From the NCBI GenBank assembly GCA_019096195.1, contig JAGTXK010000145.1:1-64000 (forward strand): a stretch of 64,000 bases of DNA, given 5' to 3'. Numbering within the stretch: the first letter of the stretch is position 1; each line of letters opens with the position of its first letter. Position numbers and translations under genes: made by a program. This DNA is from Boletus sp. NGJ. Taxonomy: Eukaryota > Basidiomycota > Agaricomycetes > Boletales > Boletaceae. The notes below the pieces were generated by a model, which saw nothing but the letters and a program-made list of their open reading frames with translations, made no database searches and had not been told where the DNA came from. Shown one piece after another: positions 35,614 to 47,535 of the stretch.

Positions 35614-37233
35614 CTATTTTTTATTTATTTATTTGAATCCATTTATGTCCATGCAGAATACAAGTATTCTATATAGGACAGTCTAGCAGGTCTATGGGGA
35701 CCTTTGCCCCTCTGCTTCTCCAATCTTGTGAATGCCCTAGTGTAGATTTCCCCCACTAGTTCACTGTTCCTGCTGGCCGTTTTAGACATGCAGATCTTCC
35801 AAGTTGTGGTGACAGTTTATTTCGTGCTGAGTAAGGTGGCATGGTAAGGTGACTTTTGGGGTGTGATATGTATGTTGGCCCATGGAGTCTGTTGTATGGT
35901 TGGGAGTGATGGGTTGCAGTTCGTCAGAGAAATGGTTAGGAGGAAGTTTGAAGAGAGTGGGGTGCTTGAGGTTTGGGCCACTCAAGCCACTCAGGTTATG
36001 TGACAGTCTTCATCCTCCCTCTTTTACATCTAGCTTGTCTTCCAATCTGTCTGATACCCATCCGGCTCTGCCAATCCCTTATAGACTTAAATAGTAGGTG
36101 AAGTATAGTGAATATAACTTAGCGTGGGTTATGTCGTGTGTTGCTGAAGGTTCTTTTAAAGCACCCTGAGTTGTGGATGAAGCTCAGTAAGGAGCTGGTG
36201 GCATCTGACTGTGTTAGTAGGTATTGCAGATTGAAGGCTTTCATTCTGAGTGCATTGAAGAGGGATTGGCGTTCTTTGGCATAGTTGAGACATTCAAATA
36301 GGTAGTGACATAGTGTCTCTGGTATAGGAGTGAGGTCATCAGTACAGAAAGGGCAATGTGGCATTTTGGAAGCACGTATGCGGTGTAGATGTTGGTTGAG
36401 TGTTGTATGGTTCAAATAGAGCCAAACTAGGAGGGAGGTGTTAGCCTTAGATAGAGAGGTGGTAAGTTTAAGAAAGGTGTTGCCTGGTTTATCTAGTCTA
36501 AGTGTTTTGGCTCTATTGAATCTGGGTAATTCTGTCCATTGTTTGGTCCAGTGGTTTTGGATAGTTCTTTTTGATATTGTTTCAGTGCTGGAGATGCTTT
36601 TTGGGAGCACATTGTGTCTAAGGTAGAGTGGGAGGGAGTATAGGGGTGAGTTGTTAATTGGTGAAGATGCTGCCCTTTGTGCTTCTTTGTCGGCTTTCTC
36701 ATTATCTTTGATGCCTTCGTGGCCAGGCACCCAATTTACATGGATGCCAGTTTTGGTGATGTTGTGTTTTCTTATTGCTGCTAGGAGTAAGCTGTGTAGT
36801 TTCTTCATGATGTAGTGGCTGGGCTTGGGCTTTAGTCTCTTTCTGGATTGGATGGTGGTCTGGTTGTCAACAAAAATGTGTATTGGCATTGTCAGGTTGT
36901 CAGCTGAGAGTAAGAGTTTGGCTGCTAGAGTGAGACTGACTGCTTTGGCCTCGTAAACAGTGTGTTCTACCATGGTTCCTAGGTGGTATGTTAGCATGCA
37001 TGTGGGTTGATCTTTTTGGTAGTAAACTGCAGTGGCTCCTATGTTGCCGCCAATATCTAATCTGTTGGTGTAGATGCAGGTGGTATTTGTGTTAGTGATG
37101 TTGTTGTGGTGAAGTATAGTGTCATCTTTGTCCTTGTCAATGCACAATTGGTATATGGGTTTTCTAGTCGGTGGAGTTGTTCCATAGGCAATGGTTTCTG
37201 TGGAGTTTGGGTTTATATTAAATGAATGGCATA
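35614..37233 (-). mobile_element. 5'-truncated LINE (Tad1/jockey-like), 3' end
   Basis: On the minus strand it has an open RNase H region, about 500 bases of 3' untranslated sequence, and an AAAT-rich tail (plus-strand ttatttatttatttg, about 35621-35635). It is flanked by a 6-bp AGTGAA duplication (35608-35613 and 38838-38843, the latter beyond the Tc1). The 5' end is truncated, as is usual for target-primed insertion. It disrupts a WD40-like exon. Confidence 0.75.
36119..37231 (-). pseudogene. LINE RNase H and zinc-binding C-terminus
   Basis: This minus frame is uninterrupted up to the Tc1. It shows RNase HI: IGGNIGATAVYYQ (first Asp on the preceding strand), VYEAKAVSLTLAAKLL (Glu), HIFVDNQTTIQS (Asp), and WVPGHEGIKDNEKADKEA (His and Asp). 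A terminal zinc-binding motif, CPFCTDD...LCHYLFEC, follows. These are the last domains of a LINE ORF2 of the Tad1/jockey kind. Endonuclease and RT are lost by truncation. The reading frame extends about 37 codons into the Tc1 by chance (to 37345), so its start there is not real. Confidence 0.8.
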
Positions 37234-38835
37234 CAGTAACCTCCAAAACTGTCACAATGTTTAACCCTAATGTGGTGCGTGCAGCACACCACAAACAACC
37301 GTGGGAATTACACTTCGCTTTGGTGGGAACGAACAAAGTACACACTCTTGGCTACAATCCGGCCTCTGTATCATGTGATTTGGAGCAGAGGCGGTGGAGC
37401 TATGTCCATTTCAAAACAGCAATACCATTGCAACAGTTTTGCATCTCTTGATATGAAGTGGGTATTAGTACTTGGTATAGCCTTCCTTTTGCCTTGAGCA
37501 CTGCCTCAACCCTCCTAGGCATGCTTTCAATTAACTTCTGACACTCCTCAAGTGGTATCCCCTCCCATTCCACCTGAACTCTCTCCCATAACTCATGAAT
37601 TCCACTAGGAGGTTGTTCTTGATCTGCTAGCCTCCTTTTGAGGTGACCCCAGAGGTGTTCAATGGGGTTGAGGTCAGGAGACTGTGCTGGCCATATCATA
37701 GTCCCAAACTCCTGCTCTCCAAGCCACTCTTTCACCTTTTTGCAAGTATGCTTGGGGTCATTGTCTTGCTGAAAGATCATGTTAGGAGGATCTAGACCAT
37801 AATACTGCAGAGTATTCAGCAGCTCATCCTTCAAAATCTGAAGGTAAAGGTCTCCATCCATCCTACCATCAATCTTGGTAGCATAGCCAACTCCCTGCCA
37901 AGTCATACACCCCCACATCATGAGAGAACCTCCTCCAAACTTCAAGGTCCCTTCAACCAATCTATCATTAAGCCCTTCACCTGCTTTTTTCCAGCCCCAT
38001 TTTCACCCATCTGACCCTAGGCGATTGATTTTAGTCTCATCAGACCATACTACCTTCTTCCAGTCCTCTATAGTCCAATCCTTATGAGCATAGGCAAAGT
38101 CCAAGCGAGCCTTGCGGTGCCTAGCTGATAGAAGGGGGCGTTTAGACTTTACCACAGCCTTCATACCAGTTTTTCTCAAGTGCCAGTGCATACTGTGGAG
38201 GTAGAGAGGGGTTGGTTGACCACATTGGTGAGAGCCTTGGTCACCTGGACAGCATTTTCTGCCTTTCCAGATGAAATAAGACGGATGGCATGACGAAGAT
38301 TGATAGGAGAAAGCTTGGATGGGCGACCTCCAGCAGACTTCTGAAGCTCAGAACGCTCTTTGGAGTGGAGCCTGGATATGGTAGAAGCATGGAGACCAGT
38401 GGTGGCAGCAATAGAATGAGCTGACTGGCCAGCATCAAGCATAGAGAGAATGGTGTTTTTCTGAGTAGAAGAGATGGATCTTATGATGATGTGGTTGGAA
38501 ATAAAGAAGTGTGTGAACTATTTCAAACTCAGACATAATATTTGTATGTGTATCTTTGTTTGTATAACCAAACATTGCCACTTATGATGATATTTCAACA
38601 AGATTGCACATTCTCTACTAAAAGGTGCAAAACTGTTGCAATGGTATTGCTGTTTTGAAATAGACATAACTCCACAGCCTCTGATCCAAATCACATGATC
38701 CAGAGGCCGGATTGTAGCCAAGAGTGTGTACTTTGTTTGTTCCCACCAAAGCGAAGTGTAATTCCCACGGGTGTTTGTGGTGCACTGCACGCACCACATC
38801 AGGGTTAGACATTGCAACAGTTTTGGAGGTCACTG
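37234..38835 (-). mobile_element. Tc1 element d (1602 bp, minus)
   Basis: TA at 37232-37233 and 38836-38837. Termini are CAGTAACCTCCAAAACTGTC and CAGTGACCTCCAAAACTGTT, inverted repeats of roughly 230 bp. Each end has an inner facing motif around TTGCAACAGTTTT. It encodes a DD34E transposase on the minus strand. The target TA is the first dinucleotide of the LINE fragment. Confidence 0.9.
37400..38442 (-). pseudogene. Tc1 DD34E transposase, element d
   Basis: Minus strand. From 38442 a helix-turn-helix (AHSIAATTGLHASTISRLH) and GGRPSKLSP; from 38191 HRKARLDFAYAHKDWTIEDW and the first Asp in VVWSDETKINRLGSDG; from 37960 GGGSLMMWGCMTW, QQDNDPKHTCKKVKEWL and SPDLNPIEHLW. The last D-E spacing is 34. 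The three open pieces are separated by a stop near 37999 and frame changes near 38180, so it is inactive. It belongs to a different subfamily from elements a/b and c. Confidence 0.85.
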
Positions 38836-38837
38836 TA

Positions 38838-40133
38838 AGTGAAAAACAAATGGTTGTGTTGATAAACTTGCCTAACAATGTACAAAAAAGGTTCCAGGGA
38901 ATTTGTGTACAAAGGCTTGGTTGTGGATTCAAGATCATCTATATTTCTTGGGATGCATCTTGGACCAAAGCAGGCTTATACGTTGCTATTGGAATGTGTG
39001 AAAATGTTGTCCAGGTATTGCTACTCAATACCAACTCCCAGCTGTAGTCCATCTTTGCTAGACATCTCAATGACACATTACAAGGTCATTGCCTTTTCAA
39101 AGCATAAAGGTGTGTATATATTTGGATTATTTGATGGAAATGTATAAGTTGCTCAAATAAAACAGTTGAGACAAACTTCACTCACCCCCACTAGTATCAA
39201 AATGAAACTTTCAGATGGCAGTATCCTGAGTGAGCACTGATGTGGATCTCTCATGTATATTTGTGTCACTGAGTGTTGTGTTACTTCAATGATGTGATGC
39301 ATTCTTGCAGTGGCCATGCAGCTGTCAACATAAAGAAAAATCTTGTCATTGTTAACAATGCATCAAATGGATTTACCTTGTATCATTTGGATGATCCAGA
39401 CCTGCTCCAAATGTACATCACAGAACCACCAACTGTGTTCATTTCAAAACAAGTGTCATTTGGAGAGGACACAAAAGTTGTCATTGGTGGCAGCAATAAT
39501 AGTGTTATGTACCTTTTCAATAGAAGGTTGGGTGAGCTACTCAAAACACTCCCTCATGTGAACAGTTGCAGTAAGTATTGAGCATACAAGCATACATGCA
39601 GCTTGCTAGTTACTCCCTTGTTGTGTAGGTCCATGATGTTGATGGACACTGCATGATCGCAACTGCATCTGCAAATACTATCCACAAACAAGTCCCTGTC
39701 AACATATGGAGACACCAGTAGAGTAACCCTCTCAAACTAAAAAACTCACCTGGTGCTCAGAGTCCATTTCTAATGTCATTGCTGTGAATGTTGATGCAAC
39801 TCCTTGTGTTCATCATACTATTAACCTTCTGTTTGCTGGGAAGTAATCTGAGTATCATACAATCAGTGAGCCATTTAAATCTCAACTTTTTTTTCAAAGG
39901 TCTAACAAGTGATTCTAGGACACTTTGATGGAGTGGGTGATATACATACCTCAAATCTCCTATTGGTGCACCAAAATATAGCAAAAACATGCCCTGCAGT
40001 GCAAGTACAATCCATTGCATTAAAAGCACCTGCCAGTAATTGGAAGCCTATAAAGATTGTGCCAGCTAGTATTACAACCTTGCAAGATATAGCACAGCAC
40101 CTCATGAATTTGGCATGGGAAGCTAACCACTGA
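38838..40133 (+). pseudogene. WD40-repeat-like fungal gene, main fragment
   Basis: The plus strand after the LINE/Tc1 insertion gives VSEKQMVVLINLPNNVQK. At 39273-39581 it has a beta-propeller-like stretch: GHAAVNIKKNLVIVNNASNG and VSFGEDTKVVIGGSNNSVMY. A segment near 39630-39720 (HDVDGHCMIATASANT, VNIWRHQ) looks like a further WD repeat. The last frame, 39909-40133, lacks a motif. Stops and probable introns separate the pieces. I read it as a decayed host-type WD40 gene interrupted by a LINE, not as part of a transposon, but proof would need a homologue. Confidence 0.5.
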
Positions 40134-40820
40134 GTACTTGAAAGCAGTAGTGGTTGCCCACTAAAGGATGCAAATGAGAAGGGAAAACAAATAGCAAACA
40201 CAAACAGTGATATTTATCTATAGATAGGCTAGGTCCTCTATAACGAGTGTGAATGCAGAATCTGTATTTGACATCAGTGACAAGCAATTCAAAGCTGTTT
40301 ACTTAATGCTAATCAAGTCATCACACAGGTCAAGTTGTTACATAGGTCTATTATATGTAGAATCTAGGTGTGTCATAATTTCTCTAACCACATTACCATC
40401 AAAAACAAGATGTTAACATTCATCTTTAGCTCAACTCATTGTATTTGCTGGATTTAGCACAGAGTTGTTTATCAACTTTTATAAACAAGGCACTTTTGTT
40501 CCATCAAGATAACAACTCACAGTGCCTGTTTCCTTGTTCTTGAGTATTTATTAACTCCATATTCAATACCCCACCCACTTCTCTCCATCCAAGAGGTAAC
40601 TTCAGCTCCATGCCACCCTTTTATCCAATTTATAAATGATGCACTTGTGAGGAGTGCATTAGGCACAACTCAAATGGCATGACAATGGATGCCAAGCTAA
40701 TAACCACACATTTAAAGTGTGTTAGGGAAGAACAGGCAAAGTGTACTAGTAATCATATATATTTTTCCTACTGGCTGTCACATATTTCTCATCATGCCTA
40801 AATCATATCAATACCCTGGG
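40134..40820. other. No gene recognised
   Basis: Nothing but short frames; no repeat boundary was seen before the LTR at 40821. Confidence 0.5.
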
Positions 40821-41299
40821 TGTTATGAACCTTTCGGCACAAACCACAAGGCTCAAACTATTTGCAGGTTACATGAATCCTGGCTCAACGGATGAGGTGG
40901 GGAGTTGTCGTCCATACTATTCCCAACCCTACGATGACCAGAATGGCCAAAGCTAATGAGTTGTTGGAGGAAGAATACAAGTGGATTAGACTGGGGTTAC
41001 CAGTCATCAAAGTGCTACTTTATATACATAAAGGAGATGCACATGGACCAAGCAGTGCATGTGATAAATTACTAGGTATAGTAAGATGGAGATTAAAGGG
41101 GCTGTGTGAGAAGAACAGAAATTAAAGAGTCATGGATCACATGAGGTGTGACATCATATGATGTCATAGGTTCTAGACCTATCATGTGATGTGTTCCCAT
41201 GGTCATGTGCACAGTCATGTGACTTATGAAGAAAAAGGTTGATGAAAATGAAAAGTAAGTGTCCGTATGAAAAGTTTGAAAATTTCCTATATTATAACA
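40821..41299 (-). mobile_element. Solo LTR of the chromovirus A/B family
   Basis: TGTTATGAACCTTT...TATTATAACA, 479 bp, the inverted form of the A/B LTRs (tcctatattataaca end, gtcacatgactg-like core, TATA and ggattagactgg). It is flanked by an exact CTGGG (40816-40820 and 41300-41304). No internal sequence remains, so recombination between LTRs removed the element. Confidence 0.92.
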
Positions 41300-41339
41300 C
41301 TGGGCCCAGATGATCTTGCTGGGTAGCTCTTTTGCCCTC

Positions 41340-44300
41340 ACTGTTATCAATGACAGTTCCAATCTAGACATGTCCTCTAGCAAACTATGGAATACTCACA
41401 CTGAGTTTTAGACTCAAGACCAAAGTGTCAACATCATCACTGGTTCCACCCCTACAGTCTTGATTTCTGAGGTTGCTGACAGCCTCAGTTGCCTCAATAT
41501 CTAACCACTCATATCTGGCTCTGTCACTAAAGGTCCAGCTTCCAAGGCTGTGCTACCCACCACAGCTCCATGCATCTTCCCACCATTTGTTGTTGGCAGT
41601 TGTAGAATGTTGAAGAAGGACTGACAGCAAAGGCAATGAAGCTACTTGCCAATATTGATGTCAACATCCAGTATTGCTCTCAGCTACTACTTAATGGTTT
41701 AGATGATGCTACCAGTACCATCTGAAATGAACTCACCAGACCGAGAAAAGCTGTTGAGAACATCACATGCAAAACCAATTCTGTAATTCAGTGCAAGAAG
41801 GCTATATATGGTGCATTGGACAGGCTGGATGTGGAGCTCAAGTTAAGGTTACCAATGGATGTTGATCCCTCCCAGTCTCCAGTACAAGTCAGAAATGGTA
41901 TATCTCAATTCTATTGAATATGGTCCAAGTCATTGACAAAGATTCTGTGGAGAATCTCTGATTGATTGGCTGGACACGCTGTCACTCAGGTTGCTCTTGT
42001 CATCAGCATCATTTGTATCACTCTCATGGGTATAGGCAAATGTAATGGCACATTCCTCATGAATACTCTCTTCCTTCTTCTCTATTTGGCATTTCAGGTA
42101 TTTCAGGCAATGTCTAGTGTTTTACATAAATACATCTTAACAGATCCCCTTGATGATTGAAAGTGCCCTTGCAAAACTGAACATCAAGTCCAGGACTATT
42201 CCATTTACTGTCTGCACTTGCCATTGTATCTGTCCACCTATATATGCCAATGGATCAAGCATCCCAATATACCCTTCCTACTGCACACATTGCCCATGCC
42301 CAGAGACTTTATGTAGAGAGCCACTGTTAGATGATGGGCTCAATGGCAAATTGAAGCCAAAGAAAAAGTTCCATTACTGATGATTTCGATGACTACCTTG
42401 ATCACCTTCTCTCTTGCAGTGATATCAAGGCTCTTATGAGCCAGTTGTGCAATGATTTTGTTGCCTCATTATCCTCACTGAAGCAACAGTTTGTAAAGAA
42501 CATCTTTAAGACTCAATTTCTTTGTGACTTTGTTGGGCCTAAACCAGAAAAGCTATTTGTTGACAGAGGAGATGAGGGCCATTACACATTTTCCCTTCAC
42601 ATTGACTTCTTCAATTCTGAGGGCATGTTCATCCATGGTGCATGCACATCATCTGGCATCATCTCTATGCCATGGCTTGCCTCAACTTGCCTGCAGATAT
42701 CTGTTACAAACCTGAAAATATATACTTGGCTGGTATTATTTCAGATCCAAAACAGCCCTCCCTCAAGAACCTCAATCACTACATCTGCCCACTCATGAAG
42801 GACCTTGATATCTCATGGGAATGAGGCATCCAGTACTCAAGAATAGTAAACCATCCCAACAGACATGTCATTCATAGTGCAATTGCACTTGCTGTTTGTA
42901 ACCTCTATGCTGCACATCACCTTGCAGCCTTCACTGGGATTGGAAGTCATTTTTTTTGCAGTGTATGCAGTTGCTATCATAAAAACAACTATGGCAGAAT
43001 TGACTTCAAAGACTGGATCCCTTAAGACATGGACAAATTGCACCAAAATGGAGAGATATATCAACCTTTGCTGTACATAAAAGTCTCTCCAAGCAACATG
43101 GTGTGCACTACTCAGAGCTTTGGTGATTATCATGCTGGGGCCCAATCCACCAGCTCATTGTCAACTCAATGCATTGTATTCTTGAGGATCTTGTACAATG
43201 TCATGTACAAAATCTCCTCAGCCTTACCACTAAAAAATTTACTGCATCAAACAGCTCTGTATATGCTTTCAACTATTCATTCACTCCCCTTGATTTCAAG
43301 ACTGCAACCAAGCTATCAATGTCAACAAAGGAGATTAGTCAAGTCTCTGCAATCTATGAACTTCTGGTTGCTCCAGTACCCTTCCATGGAGATGCCACAT
43401 TCATCAAGGGATTTATGAGCAAGTTATTAACATCTCTCCTAATCAAGAATATTCACCCACTCAAATTTGTTTATGAGTCACTCAATTACATACCCTCAAA
43501 GAGAATGTGACTCTATAAACCCAACTATGTCTGTGTGAAAGTATTAGTTTAATGGGTAAGTTGCTCTTATAGCTCATTTTCTATCTCAAATACTCCCAGT
43601 ATCCACAGAGACCTTTATATGCTGCTGCAGAGGAAGACTGCAACTACAAAACTGAAGATATATTAGACTGCATCTGTGATGTTATCCATAATACTTCCAT
43701 GCCATCATGGTTTAGCTCTGTTCCAGCTAACTTTGGTGATATCTTAGCAGGCACAATCAAAGCAGATGAGTGGTGGTCACTCATTACAGTGCACCTCCCC
43801 ATTGCATTGATTAGTCTATGGGGGTCCAAGTTAGAAGTTTCAAACCTGAAACTAAAATTGATGCTAGACCATATCATAGAGCTCATTTTAGCAGTCTATA
43901 TTGCCTGTGCTCAAACAATGACCTTAGAATGTGCAAATGCCTATCATTTATGCATTGCACAATATGTTGGAGATCTTGAGCACATCCACTCCAGATTTGA
44001 TTTCTGGCCAAACCACCATGCCTTATTCCATGTATATGACTACATGGTTCTTTTTGGTCCAGTCCACTCATAGTGGACATTTCCTTTTGAACACTTGATC
44101 AGTGTTCCACAATAACTTCTGAGCAATCACAAATTAGGTAAGTCTGCCCTTCATATTTTGGGTATACCCATCATTCCAATGGTTATCATATAGGTGAGCT
44201 GGAAAATATAATAATGCACTCCTATCTTAAAGGCATAAAATTGCATGCTTGGCTACTTCGGCCAGACTGTCCATTAGCTCTTCAAGAATGCATGGTTCTG

Positions 44301-44560
44301 CTTGATTGGACATACAGCATTGATGGCAGGGTTGATGAGACCTGAAATAGTGTTACTGACCTGCTTGAAGACATAGTTCAGCCCTCTGACAGAGCAAGGG
44401 CAACAAATGTCCCACCTGAGCTCTGAAAACTAGTTCCTCAGTGCAATATAGTGCTTCAAGCTCATCTCAGATATTCTGGCATCATCTATAGCTGGTTAAC
44501 CACCAACATCAGAAACTCACAAATCATATTCTACCCCCATGGGAATCAGACACTGGCTCT
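41340..44560 (+). pseudogene. Plavaka/CACTA-like transposase pseudogene P1
   Basis: The plus strand carries, in shifting frames, the landmarks of agaricomycete Plavaka transposases. A Cys-rich N-terminal block lies near 42200-42330 (CTCHCICPPIYANGSS, CTHCPCPETLC). The catalytic-type region lies at 42436-43060 (CDFVGPKPEKLF, YKPENIYLAGIISDPKQPSL, IHSAIALAVCNLYAAHH, FCSVCSCY). A C-terminal block lies at 43699-44073 (ILAGTIKADEWWSLITVHLP, IAQYVGDLEHIHSRFDFWP, DYMVLFGPVHS). Many stops separate them and some gaps may be introns. Terminal inverted repeats were not found. Identification is by memory of family motifs. Confidence 0.7.
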
Positions 44561-45065
44561 GATTCCAGGTGTCATTCAATACATATATGTATGAAGTTGA
44601 CAGGTCCATGGCCTTTGCTGTTTGGAGATGGCATACATTAACTGGGACTCAGTGCTTGGGATAGGTTTGCAATTTACCCCTACTTGCCAGCAAAGCTGTA
44701 TTTACCCTGGCTGGGTGAAATTTTGGAGCATGTGTAGATTTCATGGGTACTAAGTCACTATGCCTGTTGGGCTGTTGGGAATGAAGAGAATGTTGTTTTG
44801 TCTTTATGCTGGATATGTACCTGAACTTGGACAGTGTTGAACATATCAGGAAAAAAAGGAAAGTCTATGTGGTTCAATGTAGTCTATGTACAGTATAAAT
44901 GGTAGTCATGGTAGTATCAAGGACCTAAGTCTATATAGACAATATAGAATATATAGAAATCAAACCCAAATCAATTAAATAAAAAAATTCACTATCATAG
45001 CTTTTATTGGTCTATGTAGTTGAAACATAGTGACTATGTTAGCTACCAGTAACATAGTTAAGACA
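44561..45065. other. No gene; A/T-rich with TCTATGTAG-like words
   Basis: Near 44860-45060 words such as gtctatgtagt, tatatagaca and catagtgactatg recur loosely. This may be the edge of a transposon, but I could not define ends. Confidence 0.35.
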
Positions 45066-45149
45066 TTACCAGCCACATGACCAAACTCTATACCACCACA
45101 GTCTAAATCTATTCCATATCCTGATAATCCTGCTCATCAATGTCTTCAT

Positions 45150-47340
45150 CCTACTGATATTCCAAACACCCATTATATGGATCCTTGATTTCACTGCACT
45201 CATCCTCAGTTTCAGCATTGAGTGGGTCCACTGTTTCCTTATCACTTTGGTTGATAATCTCTCTGCCATGGGCCTTGGCTGCTTTCTCAGTCTTGTCTGA
45301 GTCATACTGTGACTGGTCCTTCATCTCCTCATTCTTCATTTCCTGAAGTTCTCACATAGCATTCAAAAACACACAAGAGGGGATTGCCTGCTTTTTTTCC
45401 TGTCTGTAGTTGCTGCAGTGGAGACCAGAACTTCAGCATGTAAACTGTGTGCCCAGCACATCAGTAGATATACTGCCAAGTACTAGGTACATACCATCCC
45501 TTCTTGTTGACCTGATGTAGCAACTTCAACAGCAAACCCATCTCTGATGTCATTTCATTAAACTCTTTGAGTGATGTGATATGGGTCTGAAACACACTCA
45601 AGTATTCATCTTCCTTGAATGCAATCATTTCATAACAGCCAGACACCTATTTATTGATCACACACTCAATCTAACTCTCATGTTAGTGAAGTAGAAATAT
45701 ATAAATCTTTCCTTACTGCTGTGAGTGCCAATGTAAATCCCACAAATAGAAAAGGGTTGTAATATTGTACCCAATGAATGGTGTCATCATTCTTGTTTTT
45801 GAACAAGACTTCATTAATGACTTGTTGGATAGCAGGATGAATATATAAACTGCTATATTCATTCAAATTTTTACCACAGATCTTCACCAGGGTAAATATC
45901 ACTGTCACTTCTAGTATCAGGACTTACTGTACTCAGAAAATGAATGCTGAGTCTTTCTTTAACTTGGCCACAAGAGTGCAATTCCTGGCTTATAGGACAT
46001 TGTCACCACTTGTTTTAAACCCATAAAGCAATATGACAATGAGTCAAGCCTTCATCTTGAATTGTCCATATAAATGTGATGTATGTATGAGTGGTGATCT
46101 AGATAATAGTTAGTACAGGACAATCATAAGACATTGTAGGTTACCAATTTCAATAAAGTAGCATCAGGCACCATCATCACTGTGTGGTGTTTACAAGTGA
46201 GTTCCCAAGCACTTTTTGCCTATTTGAGCTTCTTAATTGCAGCTAGGAATGGGTCATTAGCTAGCAAAAGTGTACAATAAAGTTCAATTGCTGTTTGGAG
46301 AATAGCACACATGCCAGTATTATAATCTCCAGCCTTGGGTCATTTTCCTGCCATGCCCAGGCTAAGAGCCATCAAATTCAGAGTGGAGGGGTTTTGTGAG
46401 TCTATGAAATCCCTGGTCTGGTCATGCACCTCATCAATGTTACTGATGGCCCCTTCATGTTATATGAGCTTTACTATTTGATCCCTGGCCTCAGGTACCT
46501 CATCAATATCACTGATGGTTGCTACACACTACATGCACTTTACTGGCATTCAACAGATATCCCTAGCCACCGGCACATCACTCTCATCATCTGAGTCCTC
46601 AGTGAGCTCATGGCTTCTACAAACCCAACTCAGCATGTGATTAAATTACTACTGATCTACTTATGGGGTGAATGGTGTGGCTTTGCATCGCCATTTCTGA
46701 GTGGTGGAGAAATTCTTGAAGGCCTGGGAGTTGATTGCAGTTGCATTAGATGTCAGAATCTATACATATGGAGATACAGTGTTGACAATGGGTGTAGGTG
46801 TCATAGGGGAGACTTTGCTTCAGTGGGGAACCAGCTTGGATGATTTGCCCACTTGAAGGGCAGCACGGCTGTTGTTACTGGTCATACCAAGACCACCTAC
46901 TATTCTTGAGGTGAGCTGCATAACAATGAGTATTGGACTTGAAACAAAAAAAAAATACTGTGTCATCCAGGGGAAGACTACTGGTTGTACTGAACCTGTC
47001 TACAGCTCTTAAGGTGAATTTCAAAACCAAAGTTAGTATCATGGTTGAAACAAGAAAAAAAAATTATTATATTGTTTAAGTGAAGGGCTTTGTGAACTCT
47101 GGTTGCAGTTGGCTTTGCAACACATTCAGTTACATTAGCTGTAAGTCAGCTTGGCAGCCTGTTCAGCTACCTTGGTGACTTGTTCACACTGTATATTAGC
47201 TATAGTCAGCTTGGTGGCCTGCTCAGCTGCCTTGGTGGCTTGCTCATGCTGATGTGCCAACCTTTCATGATATTGGGCCTTTTCATGTGCTTGCACTTCT
47301 GAAACCCTTCTTTGATCCTATTGCTCCTTTGTAAATTTAT
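45150..47340 (-). pseudogene. DUF6532-like pseudogene 2 with coiled-coil N-terminus
   Basis: Minus strand. 47340-47130 reads a Gln/Ala/Glu-rich heptad stretch (EQATKAAEQATKLTIANIQ, EQVTKVAEQAAKLT), a likely coiled coil. An acidic repeat (SDIDEVPEARD, SNIDEVHDQTRD) follows near 46400-46530. Then 45908-45678 has YIHPAIQQVINEVLFKNKND and YYNPFLFVGFTLALTAV, which I associate with the core of DUF6532 proteins, and 45646-45461 has DEYLSVFQTHITSLKEFNEM. The tail at 45339-45151 is charged. Stops are common. It lies divergently upstream of Plavaka P2. Confidence 0.5.
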
Positions 47341-47535
47341 GTGAGTATCATAACTAATGTGTGAGATGACATATTCCTATCAATGTTTACACCTTCTCAC
47401 TTGGCTGACAGACACAACCAGTGTATGAGATTTCTTTCTGCTGAGACATTGTTGGTAGGTTCCAAGAGAAACAGAATTTTTTCAGCTTACTCTGCCTGGA
47501 TTAGATAAGTCACAAATTGAGTAGATCACAATTGG

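Noticed and set aside
37232-37345. Upstream extension of the LINE RNase H frame
   Set aside because: These codons lie in the Tc1 terminal repeat and are open by chance.
38618-39047. Frames on both strands over the right Tc1 end
   Set aside because: They are terminal-repeat sequence that recurs inverted at 37234-37460.
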